NCBI RefSeq assembly: GCF_037176765.1
Contig: NC_090021.1
Coordinates: 151,909,370-151,973,369, forward strand
Direction of reading: 5' to 3'
DNA length: 64,000 bases
DNA from: Anolis sagrei
Lineage: Eukaryota > Chordata > Lepidosauria > Squamata > Anolidae
Shown here: in pieces, positions 24,166 to 38,200 of the stretch
Layout: each line of letters opens with the position of its first letter
Position numbering within the stretch: position 1 is the first letter of the stretch
Program-made: the position numbers and the translations under genes
The notes under the pieces: generated by a model
The model's database searches: none
What the model saw: the letters and a program-made list of their open reading frames with translations, nothing else
What the model was told of the DNA's origin: nothing

Positions 24166-24473
24166 CTCCCTCACTCACTTGCCCACCTGCTCGCCATTCA
24201 GGCACAGCACTTCAGGCAGCTGAGTCTGAAAGCTGACTGCCGTGCACCCAATTTTTTTCATCATGTAATAGTCGCACACTCCTTTTTTCTGTCAAAAGAT
24301 AAAGGGATCAAAAGTGTGACTCCTTCACTCACTTGCCCACCTGCTCGCCATTCAGGCACAGCACTTCAGGCAGCTGAGTCTGAAAGCTGACTGCCGTGCA
24401 CCCAATTTTTTTCATCATGTAATAGTCGCACACTCCTTTTTTCTGTCAAAAGATAAAGGGATCAAAAGTGTTA
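24166..24473 (+). repeat. 154-bp tandem duplication
   Basis: Two almost identical units (24166-24319, 24320-24473) starting CTCCCTCACTCACTTGCCC / CTCCTTCACTCACTTGCCC. Each contains the dispersed phrase TTTTTTTCATCATGTAATAG and TCGCACACTCC. Lies 460 bp upstream of the CRISP start exon. Confidence 0.9.
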
Positions 24474-24931
24474 CTATTATGTGGTGAAATATAGTAATGC
24501 TATTCTACCTCAAGTTGACAGCAAAGGCCTGCAACTGACACATGGTGATATCTTTCTATGCTACCATGTTTGCTGCTGCTGGGACATATGTTCCAAATAG
24601 TATCCTTCAATGTATGAAGTTCAACATAGACAAAACATCAGAAGCCATAAGAAGATTTTAAGCCATTTCTAGTTGACTTCCCAAAAAGCTATCCATAGGG
24701 CATAGAGATGTGTGCCATTTCTTCATGAAACTAAGGAAAGAATGACCATATTTGGGGAAGAGAAGGGCCAAGACTATGGTTTGAGTGATATATATTTACT
24801 TCATGGTTGGCTGAAACTATGCAAGCGTTTTGGAATCTAAACCTCCTCAGAGAAAAGATATGTCAGATTTCAGTAAGTAAACTGCATAGACTGCAAATGT
24901 AAACAGATATCTTTATGCCTTTTGTTTTCAG

Positions 24932-24993
24932 AAATGGGCTTGTTCATTGTCTTGCTGTGTCTTCCTACTGTACTGCAACTATTTCCTGGATGT
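24932..24993 (+). CDS. CRISP: CRISP exon with start codon and signal peptide
   Basis: The acceptor tract ending TTTTCAG (to 24931) is followed by AA and then ATG at 24934. The 20 codons encode [11 protein letters not shown]...FPGC, a typical hydrophobic CRISP leader. The donor GTAAGT begins at 24994. The acceptor just before the ATG implies an upstream non-coding exon, as in known CRISP genes. Confidence 0.88.
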
Positions 24994-27900
24994 GTAAGTT
25001 TCTAAAATTTGCAAAGAGTGTTGGAAATCCTGGCTTATATTGAACTGCTATTAAAATCAATGGGACATAAATTATTCCAGGGGTTTTTGGTGAGAATTCA
25101 CCACCCCTTCCTTCCTTCCCCATGCCCCATCTTCCTCTGACCCTGACATGGTGGTGGCAGTGGTGACTGCTGCAAATGTTGAATTCCTTCTGGACTGCAT
25201 CCCTCCCCACCCCGCCCTGCCCCACCCCACCCCACCCTGCCTCATCCCGCCGCACTCCACCCCGCCCCAATTTTTTTCATCATATAATAGTCGCACAGGG
25301 GAGGAAAGATGGGGATTTCTTCAAACGCCTCTCCATCAAGACATTTTTAGATAGTCATTTTGATGGCACTCTATGTGATGTTGTCACTTAATGTGGTGCA
25401 CACCCTCCGCTACGCCTTTAGTGATGACATTGCTAAAATCAATCAAAAAATTGTTTGTATTCATATCAAGAAATACAAGTGGAAAAATGTATCTCCTGTC
25501 ACTTTAGATGCATACAGCAGAATCAACCCCCGTCGCTGATCAAATAGTCATTGTTAACAAGCACAACAGCCTGCGTAGAAGCGTCAGCCCAACTGCTAGT
25601 AACATGCTAAAAATGGTAAGTAAAAAAAAAAATTCAGTGGTACATTCAGTGGCCCTTCTTTTGGTTACAATGAGTACCCTTGGCAGCTGAAGTTTTCACA
25701 GGAACAGGACTGAAGTTTTCACAGGACTAGATTCACTGACCTGTACTATATATATCCTTTGCAATGTAATCCTAAACAAATTCACCAGAACTGCATCCCA
25801 TTGAGTTGAGTTTGAGTCATACTTAGGAGTGAAACCACAGCATGATGCCCTAACTCACTGGAATTTCCTTCTTTTACATGAAAGACAGTAAAGAAGCCAA
25901 GAAAATACTAGCTTAATCTTTTATTGACTACAGTCCACTTCAACACATATGATCTGATGCCTTTTTATGCTACAATAGATTAGCACAGCTATCTCTTTGA
26001 ATACTATCTGAAAAGCAGTACTTTCAAACTCCCGGTGTGCGAAGAGCCCTCTGAGGCTGGATCTGATGCAGTTTCAGAACATAGATTAACTGCATTGAAG
26101 TTGATTATATGAGTCTATACTGCCATATAATCAGTTCAATACAGTTAATCTGCATTTTAAAACTACATTATGTAGCAATGTAGATTCAGCCTGAGTTATA
26201 CAGCAAAGGGTTAATTTGCATTTGTGGATCAGCCTCCTCAGATCACTTGTATTAAGGATTGTAAACCACCATATTTCATCATATAATAGTTGCACCCACA
26301 TTTTTGTGGTCCCTTAATGTTTTTTTTTCTTTTCCTCACATACCGTATATACTCAAATATAAGCCAACCCGAATATAAGCCAATGCACCAAAACAAACTG
26401 GGGAAAACGTATTGACTCATGTATAAGCCAAGGTGGTCCATGCCTTAGTCACCTCTAGACTGGATTACTGCAATGCACTCTACGTGGGGCTGCCCTTGAA
26501 AACGGCTCGGAAATTTCAGATGGTCCAACGGGCGGCAGCCAGGTTGTTAACTGGGGCTCCTTACAGAGAGCGGTCATCCCTCCTGTTCAAGGAGCTCCAC
26601 TGGCTGCCATTAATCTACCAGACCCAATTCAAGGTTCAGGTTCTTACTTATAAAGCCCTGAACGGTTTGGGACCCACCTACCTACGTGATCACATCTCTG
26701 TTTACGAACCCACACGATCCTTTCGATCTTCCAGAGAGGCCCTGCTCTCGATCCCACCAGCATCACAGGCGTGTTTGGTGGGGACGAGGGAGAGGGCCTT
26801 TTCGGTGATGGCCCCTCGACTCTGGAACTCACTCCCTAAAGACAACAGACTGTCCCCAACCCTGGCAGTCTTCAGGAGGAGCTTGAAGACGTGGCTGTTC
26901 CAGTGTGTCTTCCCGGAATAATGATCCCATAGCACTTTGTCCTCCAAAGCACTATACATTTCCCTGAGTCTGCTTGTATGCCCTCCACAAACACTAGTAT
27001 CACCTTTTGTTCATGGCCCAGTATTATTTCCAATTTTAACTCTACATTTGTCCTCCCCACTGTTTTAATTTTGTGTTGCTTTTTGATAATGTGTATTTTA
27101 CTGTCTATGTTTTTTAATTGCTTGTATTGATGTTTTATTGCTTTTGTTGTTGTGTTTGGGCTTGGCCTCATGTAAGCCTCACCGAGTCCCTTGGGGAGAT
27201 GGTAGCGGGGTACAAATAAAGTTAATAAATAATAATAATAATAATAATTAATAATAATAATAATAAAAAGCCGAGGCGGGAAATGCAGCAGCTACTGGTG
27301 AATTTCAAAATAAAAATAGATATCAATAAAATTACATTAATTGAGGCATCAGTAGGTGAAATGTTTTTGAATATTTACATAAAACAGTAATTTAAGATAA
27401 GACTGTCCGACTCTGATTAAACCATTATTCTAACCTTCTTCAACGTAAATGTGCTTACATATCCTTCCAATAATAATAAAGAAAGTAAAATAATAAATGT
27501 AACAATAATAATAATAGAGTAAAATAATGGAAATTTAATAATAGTAATAAAAAGGGTAAAATAATGAATATAGCAGTAAACAATTATAAAGTAAAAAAAT
27601 AATGTAATAATAATATAGTAAAATGACAATAATAATAATAAATAGAATAAATAATAAATGTAATAACAACAACAACAACAACAACAACAGTAGCAGCAGC
27701 AGCAGCAGCAGCAACAGAGTAAAATAATAAATAACTTTGACTCGAGTATAAGCCGAGGGGGACATTTTCAACCTGAAAAAAAGGCTGAAAAACTAGGCTT
27801 ATACTCGAGTATATACAGTAATTGTCACAGGTGTTTTTAAAACTGATAAACTCAATTTTCCCTTCACAGACAGTTCAAATGAGGTATGGGCAAACCCAGA

Positions 27901-28563
27901 ACCTGGTTCTGGGTTTGTGGCCCCTTGGTCTTTTTTCTCAGGCCCTCCTCTCTCTCACCATCCTATCCTTCCTTTCCTCTTTCCTTCCTCCTTCCCATCC
28001 TTTTGTCCTTCTTTCCTTCCCTCTTTCCTCTCTCCTCCCCTCTCTCTTTTCTCCTTCCTTCCTTCCTTCCTTCCTTCCTTCCTTCTCTTTTGTTGTCCCT
28101 TCCTTCTCTCTTTCCCTCTCCCCTCCTTCCATTCCACCCTTCCTTCCATCCACCCTTCTCTTCTTCCCTTTCTTCCTTCCTTGCTTCTATTTTTCCTTCC
28201 TCCTTTCCTCCTGGGGGATGTTTAGCTGGGAGAAGAGAAGATAGAAATGGAACGTGATAACCATGTTTCAAGATTTAAAAGGGTGTCCCATTCAGGAGGG
28301 GGGGGGGGACTGACTTTCTGCTCCTCTAGAGACGAGGACACAAGGGAGCAATGGGTTCAAATGGAAGGAAAAGAGATTAGGAAGAACTTTCTGAAAATAA
28401 GAGCTGTTGGAGAGTGGCCTAGGCTGCCTAGGAGTGTGATGGAGTCTCCTTCTCTGGAGGCTTTTCTGCAGAGGCTATCTATTGGGAGTGATTTGATTGT
28501 GCCTTTCTGCATGGCAGAGGGTTGGACTGGGTAGCCCTTGAAGGTCTCTCTTTCAGCTCTAGA

Positions 28564-28606
<43 letters not shown>

Positions 28607-29729
28607 CTTTATTTGTTATACCCCGCCATCATCTCCCCAATGGGGACACGGAGCGGCTTACATGAGGCCAAGTCCAAATGACAATTACAATAAAGAAAAA
28701 CCAAAAACACAAACCAAAAACGCGAACAATAAACAATAACATCATAGTTATATAAAACACATGAATACATAACAATATGAAAAATAAAGGATATGCACAG
28801 GCACAATAATAATGGGCGGGCAACATGTAGTAATCAAAAGGACAAACTGATTAAAACTAATTGAAAAGTCAGGCAAGATAAAAGAGGGAAGCAGGTAATT
28901 TACGGAGGAGGGCTCATTCCAGCGGGATTTTGTGGAATCAAACTTTCCTATGAGGGGGGACGTATACTCCAATGACAGAACTTTGAGGCAGAGCAATCAT
29001 GTGGGAATTATATACCTACTCATCAAAGGTGCAGCGGAAGAGCCAGGTTTTAAGGTTCTTTTTAAAGGCCTCTAGAGAAGGGGCTTTCCTAATTTCTCCA
29101 GGCAGTGAGTTCCAGAGTTGGGGAGCCACAGCGGAAAAGGCTCTCTCCCTTGTACTCACTAGGCGAGCTTGAGAGACCGGCAGGGGCGAGAGAAGGGCCT
29201 CCCCGGAGGATCAGAGGGCCTGAGATGGTTCGTGACGGGAGATACGGTCACAAAGGTAGACGGGTCCCAAACCGTTTAGGGCTTTGTATGTGATAACCAG
29301 CACCTTGAATTGGGACCAGAAAATAAACGGCAGCCAGTGGAGCTCCTATATCAGGAGTAGACAATACAAGGTCTCATGGATAGACTTTTTCTCTCCCATC
29401 CAACATCTCATCCTGACCAAGGACAACCCTTTTCCAAACGTTTACCATTTATCCGTCACTTTCTGCCTCCAAAAGAGGAAGGGGAGCAAAGGGTGGGGGG
29501 GGGGACTTGGAAGAGCCCACCCCAGCCCACCCACCCCACTCTGGCCCAGTATCCAGCCCACAAGTTAGAAAGTTTGCCCATACCTGATTTAAATGAATAT
29601 CAAGCTCTCCCTCATCCTTTTCCCCCTGAAAGACAGTTTTAGCAAACACAGTTATTGAGTGTGCATCTTGAGTGTAAAATAGGGTGTTTTTATTTTTTAA
29701 AAAAACAGAATTTGGTGAACAGAAGGCAC

Positions 29730-29770
<41 letters not shown>

Positions 29771-32700
29771 TTATTTGTACCCCGCTAACATCTCCCGTAG
29801 GACTCGATGCGGCTTACAAGGCCAAGGCCTCAATAAAACAACAATACAACAATATACATAAACCATAAAGCAAATCAAAACAGTTAAAGCAATAAGAGTA
29901 AACAGTAAAATCAATACACCATAACACAATCAAACTAAGGCCGGGCCAAGTGTAAATGGGTACAGATTAAAAATGCTGAGTGTGACAGTTGAAATATAAG
30001 GATTTTGGGTAAGTGCAACGTGCTGACAATCTTAGGTCTCTAGTAAAGTGTTTCTGGGACGTGTTGCTGGAGTTTACTATTCTGGAAAGGCACACTTTTA
30101 TTTCATTGCATAATAGTCGTATCTCCCTTTTCCTATCAAAAATGGGATTAAAAGTGCGACAGTTGTGTGATAAAATACAATATTTTGTTCGTTAGATTTC
30201 TTAAATCTGCTAAGTATCTGAAACAAATCAAACCTTTGGATTCTATCAAATCATTGCATTCCAATGGAGACGGAGGCTTGTGTGTCCCAAGTTTGTCATG
30301 TGAGAATCTGTATAAGAACTGATCATGTAAATTCAGTTTAAACAAACAAGTTTGATGAGCTTGATGGGAAACAATCATAATTATGGGGTGGAGACTTGTC
30401 AAAACACAGTGATACATTTCCTCCAATCTTGTCTTCATATCCCTTTTGACAGATAATGTCAATGTTCTTGCTTACTTTTATTTCTTCTCTGTGTTGCTCT
30501 CTTCAAAGGAATTTCCCACACAAGCTTTGCCTTCCCTGTCTAGGCATGTATGGGGAATGAATAGAGACTTCTCAAAGGCACAACTGTGTAAAAGCTGAGA
30601 TGACATCTATTTACCAGAGAGTGTTCTCATAGCTCAGGTTCCCAATACCATGATGTAGTGAAGCCAAAGCTCACTGGTTGAAAGACTGAGACTTTAGATT
30701 ATAAGAATATTGACATCTGCCGTCTACCTCATGCTTACCACTTTATCTGAATTTGCCTTCAGTGCGTACCATAATTAGAAAAAGGAACTGTTTTGTGAGC
30801 TTTCCCAATCAAAATATATACTGTATATACTCGAGTATAAGCCTAGTTTTGCCGCCCCTTTTTTAGGCTGAAAAAGCTCCCCTCGGCTTATACTCGAGTC
30901 AAGGTTATTTATTATTTTACTCTGTCATTAGTATTATTTTTATTTCATGTATTATTTTACTCTCTTTATTATTATTACATTTAAAGTATTTTACCCTATT
31001 ATTATTATTATCATCATTACATTTATTATTTTACACTATTTATGATTATTATTACATTTATTATTTTACTTTAGTATTATTGCATTTATTATTTTATTCC
31101 ATTATTACATTTATTATTCTACTCTATTTTTATAGTTACTAGCCGTCCCCTGCCACGCATTGTTGTGGCCCACATGGGGGTTCTGTGTGGGAGGTTTGGC
31201 CCAATTCTATCATTGGTGGAGTTCAGAATGCTCTGTGATTGTAGATGAACTATAAATACCAGCAAGTACAATTCCCAAATTTCCCCAAACTCCACCAGTG
31301 TTCACATTTGGGCATATTGAGTATTCTTGTAGAGTTTGGTCCAGATCCATCATTGTTTGAGTCCACAGTGATCTCTGGATGTAGGTGAACTACAACTCCA
31401 AAACCAAAGAACACTGCCCACAAAAAAAAACCCTTCCAGTATTTTCTGTTGGTCATGGGAGAACTGTGTGCCAAGTTTGGTTCAATTCCATCGTTGGTGG
31501 GCTTCAGAATGTTCTTTGATTGTAGGTGAACTATAAATCCCAGCAACTACAACTCCCAAATGAAAAAAAATCAAATTTTTTGAGTGAAGGACATACATTG
31601 GGTTGTTAGGTGTCTTGTGTCCAAATTTGGTGTCAATTCGTCCAGTGGTTTTTGAGTTCTGTTAATCCCACAAACGAACATTACATTTTTATTTATATAG
31701 ATTATTGCATTTCCATTATTTTACTTTATTATTATTATTATTATTATTATATTTATTATATTACTCTCTTTATTAATGTTGGAAGGATACGTAAGTACAT
31801 TTACGTTGAAGATATGTAATGATTTAATCAGAGTTGGGCAGTCTTATCTCAAATTACAGTTTTATGTAAATATTAAAAAACATTTCTCCTCCTGATGCCC
31901 CAATTAATGTAATTTTATTGGTATCTATTTTTATTTTGAAATTTACCTGTAGTGGCTGCATTTCCCACCCTTGTCTTATACTTGAGTCAATATGTTTTCC
32001 CAGCTTTTTGTGGTAAAATTAGGTGCCTCGGCTTATATTCGGGTTGGCTTATACTCGAGTATATACGGTAATATGATGTAGTGGCTTGGTTTTAAATGCA
32101 TAATTTAAAATGAGTCGCCTGCAGGTTGACTACTATATAAATGTAGTAAATAAATAAATAAATAAAAGACTGGGGATCTCATCACACTAGAGAATTAATC
32201 CATTTTAAATCCGGTTTCTGCCCTCTGCAGAATTCCGGGGTTTATAGTTTAGTGAGGCTGTTAAATGCTCCTCCCTAAACTACAAACCCCAGAATTCTGC
32301 AGGAGGCAGAAACTGGATTTAAAGGGGATTCATACTCTGATGTGATGAGGTAGTTAGTTATCATGGTGTAGATGCAAACAGTCAAAACTGTTTGCAAACT
32401 TTCTTTGCGTATACTACTATGTGAATAAGAAATCTTGAAGTTATTTTCCAAACCTTGAGTAGCAAGGAACCTTTTGAACTCCATTCATCTGGCCAGGCAA
32501 AGTTCAAACATCAGGAAGACAGAAGAGATATTCACGTCAATAGAGCAGGGGAGTCATCAGGCTTCAAATAGTCAAACAATAGCTTGCAGGACACACATTT
32601 GAATTACTCCTAAAGCATTCATCAAAAGGGCAAAATAATTCTGTTTTCAGAATTATTTCTTTTATTGAGAAAGCCATAACTATCCAAGAACGATTACTCC

Positions 32701-35052
32701 AATAAAAGTGAGAGATGATTCAGTTTGGCAAAAATCCCGAGGCCTATTCTGTATCTTCGACAATCCAGTACGGTGTCACTTCTTTGAGTTATTCCACATT
32801 TAATTTTATTAAGCCATTGCATATATTTGGAAATGAACGTCCATGGATCTTGTGATCCTGGAACCAAATCCTACAGTAATAGTACCTGGAGCACAATCAA
32901 TATACCTCAATCAATCAGTTTTCCCAATCTTTTTATAATTATCTATACTTTCGAAGAAGACAGATTTGGACAAATTACTCTTTTGAATTCCCCATAGTCA
33001 CCTACGGATGTGAGAACTGGACCTTAGGGAAGGCTGAGCGAAGGAAGATAGATGCTTTTGAACTGTGTTGCTGGAGGAAAAGTGCTGAGAGTTCCTTGGA
33101 CTGCAAGAAAGTCCAACCAGTCCATACTCCAGGCAGGCCCGTAGCCAGGATTTCGATTCGGGGGGAGCTGAGTTTGATTCGGGGGGGGGGGCTGAGTCTG
33201 AGTGAAAGAGGGTCTACACTAGCAAACCTTTTGTATCGTTACCCCAATACCCCCATGCATATGGGATATATAAAGCATGGTGATGAGATCATGATATGAA
33301 TAAACATAACAGTTTAAATAATGTACCAGTAAGGCCTTCTCATGGACCACCCTGAGAATTTGGAGGGGGGGGCTGATGCCCCTCAACACCCCCCCCCCCC
33401 CCCCGGCTACATGCCTGACTCCAGGAAATAAAGCCCGACTGCTCATTGGAGGGAAGGATAGTAGAGCCAAGATGAAGTACTTTGGCCACATAATGAGAAG
33501 ACAGGAAAGCTTAGAGAAGACAATGATGCTGGGGAAAATGGAAGGATTTGGTTCCAGGGTCCGACCAAGGTCAAGATGGATGGATGGCATCCTTGAAGTG
33601 ACTGGATTGACCTTGAAGGAGCTGGGGGTGGTGGCGGCCAACAGGGAGCTCTGGCGTGGGCCGGTCCATGAGGTCACAAAGAGTCAGAAACGACTGAGCA
33701 AATGAACAACAACAACAAGACTCTTTGGACTCATGGAGGAATGGTCCATAAAATAATTTGTTTGAGAGAAATATTATCTAATTAAATTTTTTTTTTACAA
33801 AAAAAGTACAGTGTTTAGATCCAGGATTTTAATATGTCCCCCCCTCCCTGCAACTGCCATATAATTCAGTCGCAGGATACAGTTTAACTACAATGAGCCG
33901 GACTATTTGAGTCTACACTGCCATATAATGCAGTTAACTGTGTTATATGGTAGTGTAAATAGGGTCCCAATTTTTGAAATAAGTTGAAACTGACAATGAG
34001 GTAGAGCAGTTTTACCATCTGAATATTTGCATTATGTATTCTCAAGAGTTTGTTGGGGTTTCCTTCTCTCCTTTCCCGTATAGGAATGGAATGATAAAGT
34101 AGCGGTGAATGCGAAAAAGTGGGCAGACAAATGTACACAAGAGCACAGCCCACCAGCAGAGAGAACGGTTGGTGAGTACAATTATAAGTACAGTAGAGTC
34201 TCGCTTATCCAACATTTTGTATTATCCAACGCGCCTTGGCTGCTTCTGGCTTGAAAGAATAAAAACTCTTCCTCAGACAATTGCAATGAGGCTCTTCTCC
34301 CTCCCTCCCTCTCGTCCTCCCTTCCTCCCTTCCTCCCTTCCTCCCTCCCTCCCGCCCTCCCTCCCTCCCTCCCTCCCTCCCTCCCTCCCTTCCTTCCTTC
34401 CTTCCTTCCTTCCTTCTCTGGCTCCTTCTCTGGCTCCTGTTCTGGACTCCACTTCCCTCCTTTCTGTCTCTCTCCTCCCTGGGGCCTCGCATTCACCCCA
34501 AGCAAGGTTTCAGGTAAGTGGCCTCCACACAGGTAAACGGGGAGCGCCACTGAGGCTCCGGAGAGGCCCTGCTCGTGATTCCGCCCGCGTCGCAAGTTTG
34601 GTGGGGACACGAGACAGGGCCTTTTCTGTGGTGGCCCCCCGACTCTGGAACACCCTCCCCAAAGATCTTAGACAGACCCCTACATTGGCAGTCTTTAGAA
34701 AGAACTTGAAGACCTGGCTGTTCTGATGTGCCTTTCCAGAATAGGAAATCTCCAATACCAAGTCCCAGAAGCACTTTATTAGAATTAAGATTGCCGCACA
34801 CTGCACACTGCACTTACCCTATAATCCTTATATACCACCTGTCACATCAGCACTTTCAATCCTGTACCCATTACTCTGTCTCAGCCCAGTTTTATTGTGT
34901 CTTAGTGTATTGTTTATTGCTTGTTGTTTTAATTTTGCTTTAATTGTTTTTAATTTGCTTTAGGTTTTGTACTGTTATATTGTGTATTGAGGCCTTGGCC
35001 TTTGTAAGCCGCATCGAGTCCTTCGGGAGATGCTAGCGGGATACAAATAAAG

Positions 35053-35092
<40 letters not shown>

Positions 35093-35181
35093 CTGCTGCC
35101 CTGGCTGCTCTGCCGGTCTTACTCTCTGGCGCTCTTGACCTCGGCGCCCATCTTCACACCCCTCCGTGCAGTCCCGGCCCA

Positions 35182-35212
<31 letters not shown>

Positions 35213-38200
35213 TTCTGTTTCTCTAGCAGTGGAAATGTTTGCTTTATGGAAGAAAAAAGAAAGAAAGTAAGCAGGCATTGAAGGCGACCGGCAAGGAATT
35301 GGGGGTTGCGTTCAGGAAGAGCCTGGGGTGATGTCAAGAGCCCCTCTCCCTCCCTCTTGCCTTTTCTCGAATTTAATATGCTTTTCTTTAATTCCTCCAT
35401 ATTATCTGACATTTTCATTTATCCAACATACTACTGTCCCGTTTATGTCGGATAAGTGAGACTTTACTGTAATCACAATATGAATATAGTTGGCAAGTCT
35501 TCCATACATAGGTAGTATTTGGATAATACCAACAATGAATTTTGGTTCTTAAGACATGAAACAGCAGCAATAATAATACTGATGATGGCTCATTGTTGGA
35601 AGATGGAGGGCAGGTGCTGTACTGAAGCAACCCCTCTGCACTAGTTGTAAACCACTTAATAGAAGTAACAGTAGTAATTTATTTATTTATTGTGTCAGGA
35701 GTGAACCAAAACAGTTGTATTGCATTAAAAACAAACAAACAAAACACAAAGTTTTCAGGCTTGGTATTCTATTAAGTGTCCTTTGACCAGTAGCTGGCCA
35801 CTTGGAGTGCCCATGGTGTTGCTACAAGAAGGTCCTCCATTGTGCACATGGCAGGGCTCAGCTTGCATTGCAGCAGGTGGTCAGTGGTTTGCTCTTCTCC
35901 ACACTCGCATGTCGTGGATTCCACTTTGTAGCCCCATTTCTTAAGGTTGGTTTTGCATCTCATGGTGCCAGAGCGCAGTCTGTTCCATGCCTTTCAAGTC
36001 CCCTAATTTTCAGTGTGCCCAGGAGGGAGTCTCTCATTTGGTATCAGCCATTGATTGAGGTTCTGGGTTTGAGCCTGCCACTCTTGGACTCTCGCTTGCT
36101 GATGTGTTCCAGCGAGTGTCTGTAGATCTTAGAAAACTATTTCTTGATTTCCGGCATTGGCGTGCTGGCTGATACACAAACAGGGGATAAGCTGGAGATG
36201 TCACTGCCTTGGTCCTTTCACTATTGGCTGCTACTTCCTGGCGGATGTCAGTGGTGCAATACCGGTTAAACAGTGTAATTTCTCCAGTGGTGTAGGGCGC
36301 AGACACCCCGTGATAATGTGGCATGTCTCATTAAGACCCACATCCACTGTTTTAGCATGTTGAGATGTGTTCCACACTAGGCATGCATACTCAGCAGCAG
36401 GCCCGTAGCCAGGATTTTGATTCAAGGGGGGGGGGGGCTGAGTTTGTTTCGGGGGGGGGGGCTGAGTCTGAGTGAAAGAGGGTCTACCCTAGCAAACCTT
36501 CTGTATCGTTACCCCAATACCCCCATGCATATGGGATGTATTGAGTATGGTGATCAGATCATGATATGAATAAACATAACAGTTTAAATAATGCACCAGT
36601 AAGGTTTTTTCGCGAACCATCATGAGAATTTCGGGGGGGGGGGTGGCTGAAGCCCCTCAAGCCCCCCCCCTTCCCCCGGCTACATGCCTGCTCAGCAGCA
36701 GAGTAGCATAGCACAAGGGTAGATATCTTCACTGTGTCTGGTTGTGATCCCCAGGTTGTGCCAGTCAGCTTTCTAGCGCCCACTTTTTGCTTGATATTCA
36801 GGCAGTGCTTCTTGTAAGTCAGAGCACGGTCTAGGGAAACTCCCAGGTATTTGGGTGTGCTGCAATGCTCCAGTGGGATTCCTAATGGGATTAGTAGTAA
36901 TAGTAGGAGTATATTGCTTGCCTTACTTAATGCGGGGAAGAAGAGATTAAGATATGCAACAAACAGACACATAATACAGTTAAAAACGTACACACCAATT
37001 AGGAATATATAATCAGTAGAAAGCACATGAGTTAAAAAGCATACATATTAAAACTATCCATTCATGATATAAAAACTTGTAGTTTGAAAATGATCTGGAT
37101 AGGCCTGCCAGATTTCTAAGTAATTTGGTGTTGTATAATTTGCACTCATACGCAAACAATTAAAATATTACCCAAAAAAAATCAGCCTTGCTTAAAGGAT
37201 CCTTCTACAGAAAGGGAAAATTGAGTAAATACTTTAGAGCAGTGTTTCTCAACCTGGGGGTCGGGACCCCTGAGGGGGTCGCGAGGGGGTGTCAAAGGGG
37301 TCGCCAAAGACCATAAAAAACAGTATTTTCCGATAGTAATGGGGATTCCATGTGGGAAGTTTGAGCCAGTTCTATCATTGGTGGGGTTCAGAATGTTCTT
37401 TGATTGTAATGAACTATAAAGCCCAGCAACTACAACTCCCAAATGTCAAGATCTATTTTCCCCAGACTCCACCAGTGTTCACATTTGGGCATATTGAGTA
37501 TTCGTGCCAAGGTTGGTCCAGATCCACCATTGTGTGAGTCCACAGTGCTCCCTGGATATAGGTGAACTACAACTCCCAAACTCAATGTCCATGCCCATCA
37601 AACCCTTCCAGTGTTTTCCATTGGTCATGGGAGCCAAGTTTGGTTCAAATCCATCGCTGGTGGAGTTCAGAATGCTCTTTGATTATAAGTGAACTATAAA
37701 TCCCAGCAACTACAACTCCCAAATTACAAAATCAATCCTCCCCCAACCCCACTAGCATTCACATTTGGGTGTATTGGGTATTTGTGCCCAGTTTGGTCCA
37801 GTGAATGAAAATACATCTTGCATATCAGATATTTACATTATGATTTATAACAGTAGCAAAATGACTGTTATGAAGTAGCAACGAAAACAATATTATGGTT
37901 GGGGGTCACCACAACATGAGGGACTGTATTAAGGGGTCATGGCATTAGGAAGGTTGAGAACCACTGCTTTAGAGGTTAAATCAAAATCCTCATGCATCTA
38001 AATATGAGGATTTTGATTTAACCTCTAAAGGTTAAATTATCAAAGGGTTGTCCAGCTAACTTGGGGGGAAAGGTGGAATTCTTTAGGTTGGGTTGGAATG
38101 ATCACAATATTGTTCTTACTAGAAAACATTCCTTTTGTGCAGAATTGAGCGTAGACCGCATTTACTCAATGTTTGTTTTCTTCTAGATGGAATACAATGT

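Noticed and set aside
24166-24473. CRISPR-like array
   Set aside because: Only two adjoining units without spacers, in a vertebrate genome; a plain tandem duplication.
26433-26921. 162-codon protein (also 41525-41740 and 55538-55879)
   Set aside because: L2 retrotransposon RT C-terminus followed by L2 3' UTR and tail, not a host gene.
33376-33705. 109-codon frame
   Set aside because: BovB LINE C-terminus running out of a hAT MITE.
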